DNA of 41,292 nt from positions 1 through 41,292 of the forward strand of contig JAHBMJ010000794.1 of assembly GCA_018398765.1 (NCBI GenBank). The letters run 5' to 3'. The DNA is from Chromera velia. Taxonomy: Eukaryota; Sar; Chromeraceae. This document shows, one piece after another, positions 32,279-41,292 of the stretch (positions are counted from its first letter, which is position 1; each line of letters starts with the position of its first letter). The position numbers and the translations under genes were made by a program. Below the pieces are notes generated by a model. The model was not told the origin of the DNA. It ran no database searches and saw only the letters and a list, made by a program, of their open reading frames with translations.

Positions 32279-32911
32279 TCACTTTTTGTTTACTTGGATT
32301 GGCACCTCCCAGATAAGCTCGAAATCTTCTGCCTCATCATGGTGGTGAGGGACACAGGCATCGATTGTCTGTCTGAATGTTCTGCGGCGGTTCTCTTCAG
32401 CTACGGCCTGTTCTTCTGTTATGTCCTCCATGTGAAACACCTCTCTCCGTTCCTCTACCTCTTCCCTCTCAGATTCTTCTTCTACCATATTTGCTGAAAA
32501 GGACATGCCATCAGGTAGACGCCCCACCTCCCTCTCCTTTCTGAATTGCTCTGCTTGATTCATATTTTCAGGGGGCGTAAAACATACCACTTCCCACTGA
32601 GAGAGGCGTAGCACAGGCACTGAGTACATGGCTCGCTCGCCTGCCGTCATTGGATCGATAGAGGAGAGATTCCACACGTGCGCAAATCGCTGCACATGTT
32701 GCGCTATGAGTACGGTGGTTGGGAAGTACCGGAGCCAGTCCGTCAGCCCCCCCCTTCTGGACATCTCTGCAAAAAAAGCCCTCTCTGCATCGTGGAAAGA
32801 GCCGCAGAATCCCCCCTCCTCCAGGAAAAAAGCCCGGGGATGCAGCCTGTCGCTTTGCGGGGCCACTGATGCACGCATGCATGACGACGCGGGTTCATGC
32901 ACGCTTTTCAT
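32279..32911 (-). CDS. Hypothetical protein, single exon, 210 residues
   Basis: I do not recognise the family. The middle (about 30-115) looks globular: GGFCGSFHDAERAFFAEM, WLRYFPTTVLIAQHVQRF and LRLSQWEVVCFTPPENM, with well-spaced aromatic and hydrophobic residues. The C-terminal third is very acidic (EEESEREEVEERREV, MEDITEEQAVAEEN) and ends EDFELIWEVPIQVNKK. No membrane segment or signal peptide is seen. It sits between an AT-rich block and a repeat-rich stretch full of GCATGC words, so it could be a lone gene, a captured fragment or part of an unrecognised mobile element. The first ATG (32911) is used; an internal ATG 11 codons later is possible. Confidence 0.5.
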   Translation of the reverse strand: MKSVHEPASSCMRASVAPQSDRLHPRAFFLEEGGFCGSFHDAERAFFAEMSRRGGLTDWLRYFPTTVLIAQHVQRFAHVWNLSSIDPMTAGERAMYSVPVLRLSQWEVVCFTPPENMNQAEQFRKEREVGRLPDGMSFSANMVEEESEREEVEERREVFHMEDITEEQAVAEENRRRTFRQTIDACVPHHHDEAEDFELIWEVPIQVNKK

Positions 32912-33071
32912 GCATGCTTTTCATGACCATTTGGGGCGGGATCTTTCCGGGGCCTTTTTTTAGCATGCATGCATGCATGAGCTAGGGGTATTTTTGTTTT
33001 GTAAGTGCCCCCCGCTTCGCTGTCCGGGGCCATTAAGACATGTCCAAGCCCCTGATGGTTTTCATCATGCA

Positions 33072-33217
33072 ATCAAATTATGGCCGACCCCCTAAATGGC
33101 CCCCCGAGGCACTCACCCAACTGGTTGGGTGTATCCCGTATATATATATATATATATATATATACCCGAGGCACTCACCCAACTGGTTGGGTGTATCCCG
33201 TATATATATATATATAT
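33072..33217 (+). repeat. Repeat family copies 2 and 3 with (TA)n tracts
   Basis: Two copies of GAGGCACTCACCCAACTGGT...TGTATCCCGTA (33105-33140 and 33167-33202), each followed directly by a TA run. Copy 2 also carries the leading ATCAAATTATGGCC(G)ACCCC seen at 31745. Confidence 0.85.
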
Positions 33218-33442
33218 AGATGGATCACCAGGACGCGGTGCGAAGAGGAAACGACAGAAGCTAGCCAAGCAATATCTCCTCCATACACAGCACTTCTCCA
33301 TATATCTACACAGAAAATATCCTGGGGATCCCCCACAAAGCGAGAAAATCAAGCTCATGAACTCGCAGATTGAAACCAAGCACTAAGACGAATACATGCT
33401 CGCAAATGCATGTCACGTGTTGTTGAGTGAGGTTTGGCCTCG

Positions 33443-34013
33443 ATGGACGAGCTGTTGCAGACTCCCGATGCCTCCCTTCAAGACATTGTTGTTGTAGAGA
33501 CCCTCCTGGAGGCCCACCCTCTCTCTCCGGCAGACCACAGGGCCATCCAGCAGAGCCTCCTCAGTGGGGGCTTCACGACCCTGCGGCTCCTGGCGGAGGT
33601 GTCGGTGGACGACCTCAGCGCGATGGGCATCACCTTCGCTGTACAGAGGACCATCATGAGATGGAAGAGTGGATTCCTCGCGCGCACATTGTGGAAAGAC
33701 ACTCAGGGAGGGAACGTGGCGGTCAGTGCTGTGCATGCCTCCAGACTTTTTGGCTGCATGATCTATATATATTTATACCGAGTTTGGTGGTTGTTTCTAT
33801 GCGGGTAGACGGATGGACATGAAAGACCACTGGTTTTCCTCTCTTTAGTCGCCATCCACAGATCGGTCAGTGAGCAGCCGCATGCCAATCAATGGGCCAA
33901 TCAATGGGCTGTGTTCTCGGAACGCTATTTGACGGTTGTTCAGCAGTTGAAGTGAGCCAGAGCGAAGGGGGGTGTCAGACTTCGTGCCTCTCCCTGTCCC
34001 TCTCTCTGTTTCG

Positions 34014-34088
<75 letters not shown>

Positions 34089-35894
34089 TGAGAGAGAGAG
34101 AGAGTGTACACGCGCGCGCATGTTTCAACGCGTCCTTCCCTTCCCTTCCTCCCTGTGCGTGTGCAGGCAACGGGTGACTGGACGGAGTTGATGGATGCAC
34201 TCTCGCAGGAGCTGAGTGAGTACGACACTCGGCTCGAGGCCCTCAAACGACAGTACCGTCTGGAGGAGCTCAGAGAGGAGATGGGCAGGCGAAAGTCGGA
34301 GATGAATAACTTGCAAGGGAAGGTGGACGAGCAGATGCGCCTAGAGAAGGAGAGAGAGAAGCAGAGACTAAAGGAGAGAGCGGAAGATAAGGAAGAGGAG
34401 CGAAAGAGGTTGAGAGAAAGGGAGAAGAAGGAAAGGTTGAGAGAGAAGGAGAGAGAACAACAGGGACTCCCTCCAGTCAACACAGAGTCAAAGAGCAGGC
34501 AGAAGAACGAGGAGAGAAGAGCGGAGGCCCTCAAAAGAATCACAGCCCAGATAGAGGACCTCAAGGCAAAACACCAGCAACAAGCTGGACAGAGAAACTC
34601 AACAGAGGTAAGCTTGCAATCGCGCGTCCTCATTCATCCCCTAATAATTATGTGGGCAACATGTAATGTATTCCTTGTGTTTTCAAATTTCTCTTCGGTC
34701 GTTTAGCATAATATGTGCAGACAAAAAGAGGTGGTAGCAAGGCGGCTCTTGTCAAGTAATTTTTTCTGCAAAGATGTATATGCGAAAAAAGTTATGTGAC
34801 GAGTGATTTTTCCGAGAAGCCTGACATTTGATCCCTCAACTATTCTGATTTTGGGTTTGTGTTTCCACTCGCAGTTGTGTCTTTGCACCAGCTCCCCGGC
34901 CCATTCTCTTCTCTGTGCCCCTTTGTGTCCCTTCCTTCCTTCTAACAGAAGTTCTCTGCCGAGTGGCCCCTCCCCTTTCGGATACTGGAGCTTCAGATAG
35001 AAGCTGTGGGCCTGAGGGAGGAGTCCAACCAGGACAGGGTCAAGGCTTCTTTGGAAGGTCAGACTGTCTGTCTGTATGCACTGGGAGTGTATCCCCCTGG
35101 GGTGAAGTTCAAAACGCGTGAAGGGAAAAGGATATGAAGAGTTGGACCTTGAGAGGGGAGATTGAAGAGGAGATCGAGAACCCTGATTCCATACAAGCAC
35201 AGGGTTTCTTTCATCTAGCTTGTCGATCATGTCGGAATTCATGTAGAGGGACGGTCTCACGATCATGTGTCTTTTCACTCACATCCAAACCCCGGATTTT
35301 AATTTTGTAGTTTCAAATATCTAACTGCGAAAATACAAAACGCATTTCCTCAACAAAGAAAGGTCATTTATTCCTTGGGTACATGAGCAGTCTCAAATAA
35401 ATTTGGATCTCGGTTTTCAGAATTGTGATCGTTTTCTCTCGAATTTTAAAGGACAGGCCCAATAGATTTGAAGCCTGAAAGCCTGCGACTGATTTGGGTT
35501 CTGCTTGGGCTCCGTTTGTGTATGCAGAGATGAAGGCAGAGGTGGACGCAGTGAGAACGAGTGCCACTAAAAGCGGAGAGGTCAGTGTGAGGAGAAAAGA
35601 AAAAAACGCACTCTGCATTCCGGGTCCCACTTTCGGTGGTTCAGAGTAGCTTCATTCCTGCCGAAAAAAAACATCTGCACCGCACTCACTGCCTTTACAG
35701 TTTTCACCATACCTTCACTCCTCGGAGGGAATCAACCGGGCTCTCTCTGTCATTTCCTTCTCGTTTGCGTCTTTCTCTTCCTCTGTGCGGTCCTGACACC
35801 GTCAAGTAAGTCTTCAGCAGTCTCTTCTGAGAGTTTCCCAAAGGCTCAACTTTGCACGGCGTGGACATCTACTGCCATTTTGCACGGCATGGAC

Positions 35895-35930
<36 letters not shown>

Positions 35931-35966
35931 CCTTCTTTCTCTCTACGTCTGTGAGCTGTGAGCTGT

Positions 35967-36020
<54 letters not shown>

Positions 36021-37209
36021 AGAGAGAGAGAGAGAGGAGTGAGTGAGTGAGTGAGTGAGTGAGTGTGTGTGTGTGTATGTGTGTATGTGTGTATGTGTGT
36101 GTGTGTGTGTGTGTTCGACTGCAGATTTCACGTTTCTTTTTTTCTCTTCCAGACTTTGAAACCCACTTCCGAAAGGCTGCGGAGACAAAATCGCGGCCCT
36201 TCGTGGAGTCGAAACATTTTAATTTTGCGGTCAGCTTTCAGTATCAGAGATTGTGAGGAGAAACAGAGGAAGCTGCACCCAGCGAGCGGCCCCTTTCTCT
36301 GAAAGACTTTGTTGTTTCCTTTTTTTTCCCTGGAGAGGGTGCTTTCTTCTGGGATAGAAGGAAAAGAACAGCTGAAAAACAACCAGGGCAACTTCAGATG
36401 CTCCTTGTCTGGTGCGAAATTGCAGGGTCATCGGTATTGCGTTCGCATCTACCCTCCCCAGTCACGTTCAGCGACGTCCGGCGAAAAGAAGTCCCCGGCA
36501 TCTTTGGACGGACAGGTGAGTGAGCAGAAAGAAATGTGGGGAAGTAAGAATGGGAGTGGCACTTGAATGGGACCTGCAAGCAAGATCCTTCTATCTCCTT
36601 AGTTGTGCAGAAGGGCACTTATCGGCACTTTTCCCTGAAGTTTTGTAGTGAGGTTTGAAGACAGAGAGAAAGGATGGAAGGAGGAAGAAGGGAAGTATGA
36701 CCAATCATCGGATTTGATCGACATCCGCACACATGTCCGTTTCTGCGAACACAACATCTGTCAGGAGAGGAACCTGTTTCTTGCTGGCACTCTCCTGTCG
36801 GCCCTTTGGTGCTTGCGTGAGTGTCTCCTTGCTTCTCTGTCTCCCTCTGAGCACCTTGCAGGTTGGGGTCTATGTGGTCAATCTGACCGACAGCCAGCAG
36901 CAGATAGAGTTCCAAATTCGTCTGGGGCATGTGGGGGGAAGGGAGTCGACGGACTTCTCGAGAATAAGAAAGGCAGAGGGGTTTGGATGGCGAGACTTTG
37001 CCTCGACTGACTATCTTTTCGAGATGGCAGCCAAGGGGGGGCCCTCAGGGGGGGGGAAGGGAACACTGACACTGACCTTGTGGATGCGCCTAGTTACACC
37101 CCCGACCTACTTAGACTTCAAGGTCGAGGGGTACAACGCTCCGCCTCAGAACTCCACGCAGGCTCCTCAGTCGCAAGCTCAAAGTGCGGGACGTAAGGCG
37201 GGACGATAG
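33443..37209 (+). CDS. SAM-like / coiled-coil / MATH-domain protein (multi-exon)
   Basis: Exons I can place are 33443-33721, 34167-34607, 34949-35057, 35528-35580, 36153-36229, 36426-36515 and 36862-37209, all GT-AG. The sum is at least 465 residues. Residues ~25-80 (LLSGGFTTLRLLAEVSVDDL...MGITFAVQRTIMRW) have the spacing of a SAM-type helical domain. Exon 2 encodes a long charged coiled coil (ELSEYDTRLEALKRQY, then Lys/Glu/Arg-rich repeats). The last three exons give a MATH/TRAF-C-like beta fold: FVESKHFNFA-GHRYCVRIYP, VGVYVVNLTDSQQQIEFQIR, GFGWRDFASTDYLF and GTLTLTLWMRL. MATH domains bind peptides in adaptor and ubiquitin-ligase proteins; coiled coils there drive oligomers. Phase fails between 35580 (phase 0) and 36153 (phase 1), so one exon, probably near 35701-35806, is unresolved. 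The tail is Gln/Ala-rich. Confidence 0.75.
34013..34106. repeat. (CT)n(GT)n(GA)n microsatellite in intron 1
   Basis: Three dinucleotide blocks in a row within the 445-base first intron of the MATH gene. Confidence 0.95.
35897..36113. repeat. Compound microsatellite in a MATH-gene intron
   Basis: CT (35897-35929), GT (about 35967-36007), GA, GTGA (about 36037-36064) and GT again, ending 40 bases before the acceptor at 36152. The missing exon may lie just before or inside this stretch. Confidence 0.95.
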
Positions 37210-38352
37210 AAGGTGCACTGAACTTTTCGAAATTTCTCTAAACGAGAGTGAGCGGCAAGACAGAGGGGAGGGAGAGAGGGTGGGGAATGCGAGCGCAAAG
37301 CGCAGAGAGAAAGAGAGACTGCATGTGTGTGAGAGAAGTAAGGACGTTTGACTCTCGTTCTTGTGTGTCGGGAGCGGCAAGACGCTCATCGGAGGGGCAG
37401 CGTGAGGGAGGTGTCGACGGGTTTCGGGTGAGCCAGGGGGTCAGACGTGGGGGTAGCCAAGACGAGTGCGATGATACGGTCGTGAGCACGTATCTGCACA
37501 TGGGTGGCTGTCTCGGTAGAAATTTCGAACAAATGCGGAGCGTCCACTCCTCTTCAATTTCGTTGTTTCGAAAGAGCGCAAAATAATTGGATTCTTACAT
37601 AGATTTGCCCGAAGGCTTGCATCACGGTGCCATCTCCAGAGTTTGTTTCATTTGCCCCCTGTCAGTGTGTCAAAACAAATGCAACGTACCCGGGTAATTT
37701 CGGCCCTCTTTCAACCAAGGGAATAAAACAACTTTGGTGACGCTGGACCAGGTGATGTCATTGTGAATGCTCCACAAATCAGTTTCCAGTTTTTGAAGGG
37801 GCTTGTGTAGACCTGAAGGGGCTATTCCAATTGTTTCCACTGAATTGATAAAGGAAAGTCAGTCGCAAGACTCAGCTAGTGGTATGCTGAAATCGCTCCT
37901 CTGAACTCAAAATTTTAGGCAAGGGTGTTTCAAATGTATGAGCCTCACTGAGTCACTTCAATCATGCACAAATTTGACTCACTTTGATTGCAATCAATAA
38001 TGAATCATACACTTAATCAATCATTTCAAACGGAATCAAACCATTTTTTAAAAGAGGTTTTCAAAGCTGACAAAAACGCCGCGGGCAATAAACGTAGATA
38101 GACATTACTTAATTTGATTAGTACTGTGATTAACAAAATTAAATCCTTAAGTTTAACTTGAAGTTCAGTCAAAGATTCAAAGTTAACTGAAACAACTGCA
38201 TAAATTTTATAAATTAATGCATCTACTGTTGACTAGACTGTTTATCTATTTTGGATATTGTTCTTTTTTTTCTGCTGTCTGTTTTCTTCAAAGTTTTTAT
38301 TGCTTTGCACAATGCACTCAGACTTAGAGGAAGATGACTCGAAACTAGACTC
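37210..38352. other. Intergenic downstream of the MATH gene
   Basis: No gene is visible. The first 300 bases are purine-rich; from about 37900 the sequence is AT-rich with TCAATCA and AATCAAT words. Confidence 0.5.
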
Positions 38353-38809
38353 ACGCATGCTGGGGGCGAGTGGGGTGCTTTTTGCCCCCCTAAAGCGGCG
38401 CATTTCCGCAAAAAACTCATTCTCATAATTGGTAAGGAGTTAGAAGCTGAAAATTTGTATAAAAAGACGTTGTAACAATAGAAAAAGAACTATGGAACAG
38501 ATTTTTACATCATTTCTAGAAACATAGGCTGTCATACAAATTTTTTGATTTTGAGGCCATTTTTTGACGGTTTTGAATAGTAAGGAAAACGGTATGAAAC
38601 TTACAAAATTTGTATGGCAGCCTATGTTTCTAGAAATAATATAAAAAATCTGTTTCATAGTTCTTTTTCTATCGTTACAACGTCTTCTTACACAAATTTT
38701 CAGCTTCTAACTCCTTACCAATTATGAGAACGAGTTTTTTACAGAAAAGCGCCGGTCTCCTATGCAGAGGGGGGGGGCAAAAAGCACCCCACTCGCCTCC
38801 GGCATGCGT
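38353..38809. mobile_element. Fold-back (MITE-like) element, ~457 bp
   Basis: The two halves are reverse complements almost to the centre. The ends are ACGCATGC (38353) and GCATGCGT (38809), then GCGAGTGGGGTGCTTTTTGC facing GCAAAAAGCACCCCACTCGC, and TAATTGGTAAGGAGTTAGAA facing its complement. The unpaired centre is about 38548-38600. There is no coding frame of note. A target duplication is not visible. The right end touches the tandem duplication that follows. Confidence 0.85.
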
Positions 38810-39585
38810 AAAAATGGGAAAGAGAAAACATGAAAAGGAAGAAGAAAACAGTCTGCGTCTTCATCTGTTAGTCTGTTTTTCTGTCTATCTTTCTCTCGTT
38901 TTGCAGTGATACTGAGTGCCCAAATTCCTTCCACTGGCAGTCAGTCCTTTTTTTTCTTAGAACTTCGATCAAAAACCTCAGTGCGGTCCCGGATCGGCCC
39001 TTGCGGCCTCTGTGTATAGAAGCTTTGTCGTTCGTTCCCACACACTTCTCTGTTTCCTTACAAGTCTCCAGCACTATAGTCCAAGAACACCAGGGCGTTT
39101 TCAGTATATTGCTTTTTTTTTCTTTCAGGTTGCTGTCATGATTCACACACTTTTGTTCCCGTCCCAGGCCTGGTCATCTCAGATGTGCCGCTTTCCCCCA
39201 CACTTTAATTCATTTGTTTTTCATCTGTATGACCTTGCCTGCAGATCAAAAGATGACCAACGCTACTGAGGATGTCGTTCACTTCCCGGACTTTTGTCTC
39301 GGACCAGCCGACCTTGTTCTCTCACAGCAGGCGTCTTCCTCTCGTGTCTGTACTATATATTACATACCTAGTTGCATATATGCATGATACTGGCAGATTC
39401 AATGACAGTTAATATTATAATTTTAATTTAATAATACGCTATATATAATTATATATTTAGAGTTGTTAGCCTCAGTCATGTAAGTTATCTGAGAACTTAT
39501 CTATAAGTATTAGTCTAATTAAATAACTTATTATCATCATCATCATATACCATCGCTATCGGCTATAGGCTATCGGCATCTATAT
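38808..39585. repeat. 778-bp tandem duplication, copy 1
   Basis: Begins GTAAAAATGGGAAAGAGAAA and ends before the second start at 39586. It contains a 92-codon minus-strand frame (39146-38868) and a plus-strand stretch MTNATEDVVHFPDF; neither is recognisable. It ends in AT-rich sequence and TCATCA repeats. Confidence 0.9.
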
Positions 39586-40370
39586 GTAAAAGTGGGAAAG
39601 AGAAAACATGAAAAGGAAGAAGAAAACAGTCTGCGTCTTCGTCTGTCAGTCTGTTTTTCTATCGATCTTTCTCTCATTTTGCAGTGATACTGCGTGCCTA
39701 AATTCCTTCCACTGACAGTTGGTCCTTTTCTTTCTTAGAACTTTGATCAGAAACCTCAGTGTGGTCCCGGATCGGCCCTTGCAGCCTCTGTATATAGAAG
39801 CTTTGTCGTTCGTTCCCACACACTTCTCTGTTTCCTTACAAGTCTCCAGCACTATAGTCCAAGAACACCAGGGCGTTTTCAGTATATTGCTTTTTTTTTC
39901 TTTCAGGTTGCTGTCATGATTCACACACTTTTGTTCCCGTCCCAGGCCTGGTCATCTCAGATGTGCCGCTTTCCCCCACACTTTAATTCATTTGTTTTTC
40001 ATCTGTATGACCTTGCCTGCAGATCAAAAGATGACTAACGCTACTGAGGATGTCGTTCACTTCCCGGACTTTCGTCTCGGACCAGCCGGCGACCTTGTTC
40101 TCCCACAGCAGGCGTCTTCCTCTCGTGTCTGTACTATATATTACATACTTAGTTGCATATATCTATGATACTAACAGATTCAATGACAGTTAATATTATA
40201 ATTTTAATTTAATAATACGCTATATATAATTATATATTTGGAGTTGTTAGCCTCAGTTATATAAGTTATCTGAGAACTTATCTATAAGTACTAGTCTAAT
40301 TAAATAACTTATTATTATCATCATCATACACCATTATTATTATTATTATTATTAATCGGTCTATAGGCCA
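39586..40370. repeat. 778-bp tandem duplication, copy 2
   Basis: Aligns with copy 1 throughout, with mostly transition differences and a 3-base insertion (GGC near 40088). Its end carries an expanded ATT repeat (about 40333-40355) not present in copy 1. Confidence 0.9.
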
Positions 40371-40459
40371 TTATGCAGTACATGAGTCTAGGACAATGCT
40401 TTATTGCCCCTTTGCCAGACCTGCATTATACAACGGGAGGGGGCTTCACTCTCGCAACT

Positions 40460-41292
40460 CTAAACACCCTGCATCTGGAAGATGCTTTCTAAATCGCTGA
40501 TGCCGTTTCCCTTCTGTCGGAGGAGTACGACAACTGCAACAGAGACTCTCAGGCAGTAGAGGCAGAGAGGAAGACCGGTGGAGAGGGGGGACGGGAGATG
40601 TACGTGGGAGATGGAAAAAGAATATTCAAAGGTGAGACAGGAAGAGAGGTAAGTAACCATCACATGCATCGAATTGCAGGCCTTACGATGGAGGGCGCGA
40701 CAGATGTTTTGCAAGAGTCGCAGGGCCGGTATGGGTGAGTGTCTGAGTGCCAGGGTGACCTTCATTCGTGCCAACAATTCGCTTTGCATGGCGTGTTTTA
40801 GAGGGGTGGAGTCTATCGATAGCAACCACTTTCTCTCTCTTTCTTGGGCTCTGTCTAATTTAGCTTCAATTACGGCTATAATTGTATTCAGAGCCTCTCG
40901 ATCTGCTCTTATTTCTGTGCATTCAGTCAGCCGGTGCAGTAGATCGTCTGCTTTGCCCCTGCATGCAGGGCAAACCGCGTCTTCCAGCCCTCTGTACGGT
41001 GCATGGGGGCGACCACCAAGCAACATATACAGCAAGGCTGAAAAAAGGCCTGAGGACCAGATCGCAGCGCGAGGGAGGGAAACAAAACGGGGGGACGAAG
41101 GGGATGAAGGAAAAGTAGAGGAAAGGAAGAGGAGAGACGAACGTTGGGCAGTAGGATAAGACGTTTGGAACACATTCGGTCTGACGCCTCTGCCAAACTG
41201 CAAAACCGCCCCCCGTGAAGCGGCCCTTTCTAGACAACCATCAATCCATTCATCAACTTCCCGGTTGATCACTGCTCTTAAGAGAAGGAGAC
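40460..41292 (-). CDS. C-terminal part of a non-LTR retrotransposon (LINE) ORF, partial
   Basis: The minus-strand frame is open from the window edge to a stop at 40460. It encodes INREVDEWIDGCLERAASRG and then VCPACRGKADDLLHRLTECT followed by EIRADREAL. The C-x2-C-x8-H-x4-C spacing is the zinc-binding motif found downstream of the reverse-transcriptase domain in many LINE proteins. The RT and endonuclease parts would lie beyond 41292. The frame after the zinc motif (HVMVTYLSSCLTFEYSFSIS onward) looks non-coding, so the ORF may end earlier in the intact element or be frameshifted here. Whether the copy is intact cannot be judged. Confidence 0.6.
   Translation of the reverse strand, partial: LLLLRAVINREVDEWIDGCLERAASRGAVLQFGRGVRPNVFQTSYPTAQRSSLLFLSSTFPSSPSSPRFVSLPRAAIWSSGLFSALLYMLLGGRPHAPYRGLEDAVCPACRGKADDLLHRLTECTEIRADREALNTIIAVIEAKLDRAQERERKWLLSIDSTPLKHAMQSELLARMKVTLALRHSPIPALRLLQNICRALHRKACNSMHVMVTYLSSCLTFEYSFSISHVHLPSPLSTGLPLCLYCLRVSVAVVVLLRQKGNGISDLESIFQMQGV

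Noticed and set aside
38868-39924. 92-codon minus-strand frames in both 778-bp units as a gene family
   Set aside because: Both copies keep the frame, but many changes alter residues, no motif is seen, and low divergence alone can keep it open.
1-41292. tRNA or rRNA genes
   Set aside because: I saw no cloverleaf with A and B boxes and no rRNA-like stretch; a covariance-model scan would be needed to exclude small RNA genes.

Overview
The window is nuclear DNA of a eukaryote. Coding blocks are broken by GT-AG introns, microsatellites are dense, and there are LTR and non-LTR retroelement pieces, fold-back elements and two assembly gaps. Splice sites, the FG-nucleoporin and RI-type leucine-rich repeats fit a unicellular alga or other protist. 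The word GCATGC is several-fold over-represented; related TGCATGCA words are known ApiAP2 sites in apicomplexans, so a chromerid alga such as Chromera or Vitrella is a reasonable but unproven guess.

Layout. 1-5.5 kb: microsatellites, one weak minus-strand gene candidate (3352-3808), a 145-bp-arm fold-back element (4513-4988) and a GC-rich inverted-repeat element. 5.8-10.95 kb (+): a seven-exon leucine-rich-repeat protein with one apparent frameshift. 11-14.2 kb: intergenic, with microsatellites and an AT-rich inverted-repeat element. 14.28-15.70 kb (+): an aspartoacylase/aminoacylase-3 family enzyme with a TATA box and an in-frame intron. 15.7-17.8 kb: a gap and microsatellites. 17.9-20.39 kb: a complete small LTR retroelement with a 5-bp target duplication, LTRs, primer-binding site and no recognisable gag-pol. 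20.9-22.0 kb: a decayed duplication. 22.25-25.41 kb (-): a Nup98-type GLFG nucleoporin whose protein stops exactly at the family's autocleavage site, flanked and interrupted by a duplicated CTG-repeat segment. 28.16-28.64 kb (-): the 3' end of an unrecognised gene. 29.0-31.33 kb: a young 875-bp tandem array. 31.6-33.2 kb: zinc-knuckle-like relic, strong hairpins and a repeated palindromic motif, with an orphan minus-strand ORF at 32.28-32.91 kb. 33.44-37.21 kb (+): a multi-exon protein with a SAM-like start, a coiled coil and a MATH/TRAF-like end. 38.35-40.37 kb: a fold-back element next to a 778-bp tandem duplication. 40.46-41.29 kb (-): the C-terminal end of a LINE-type reverse-transcriptase ORF running off the window.

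The genes do not form a pathway. They are separate nuclear genes with independent roles (protein-binding LRR scaffold, N-acyl amino acid hydrolase, nuclear pore, MATH adaptor) set among repeats. Gene models were spliced by eye using phase consistency and family conservation; they are inferences, not transcript-supported models.
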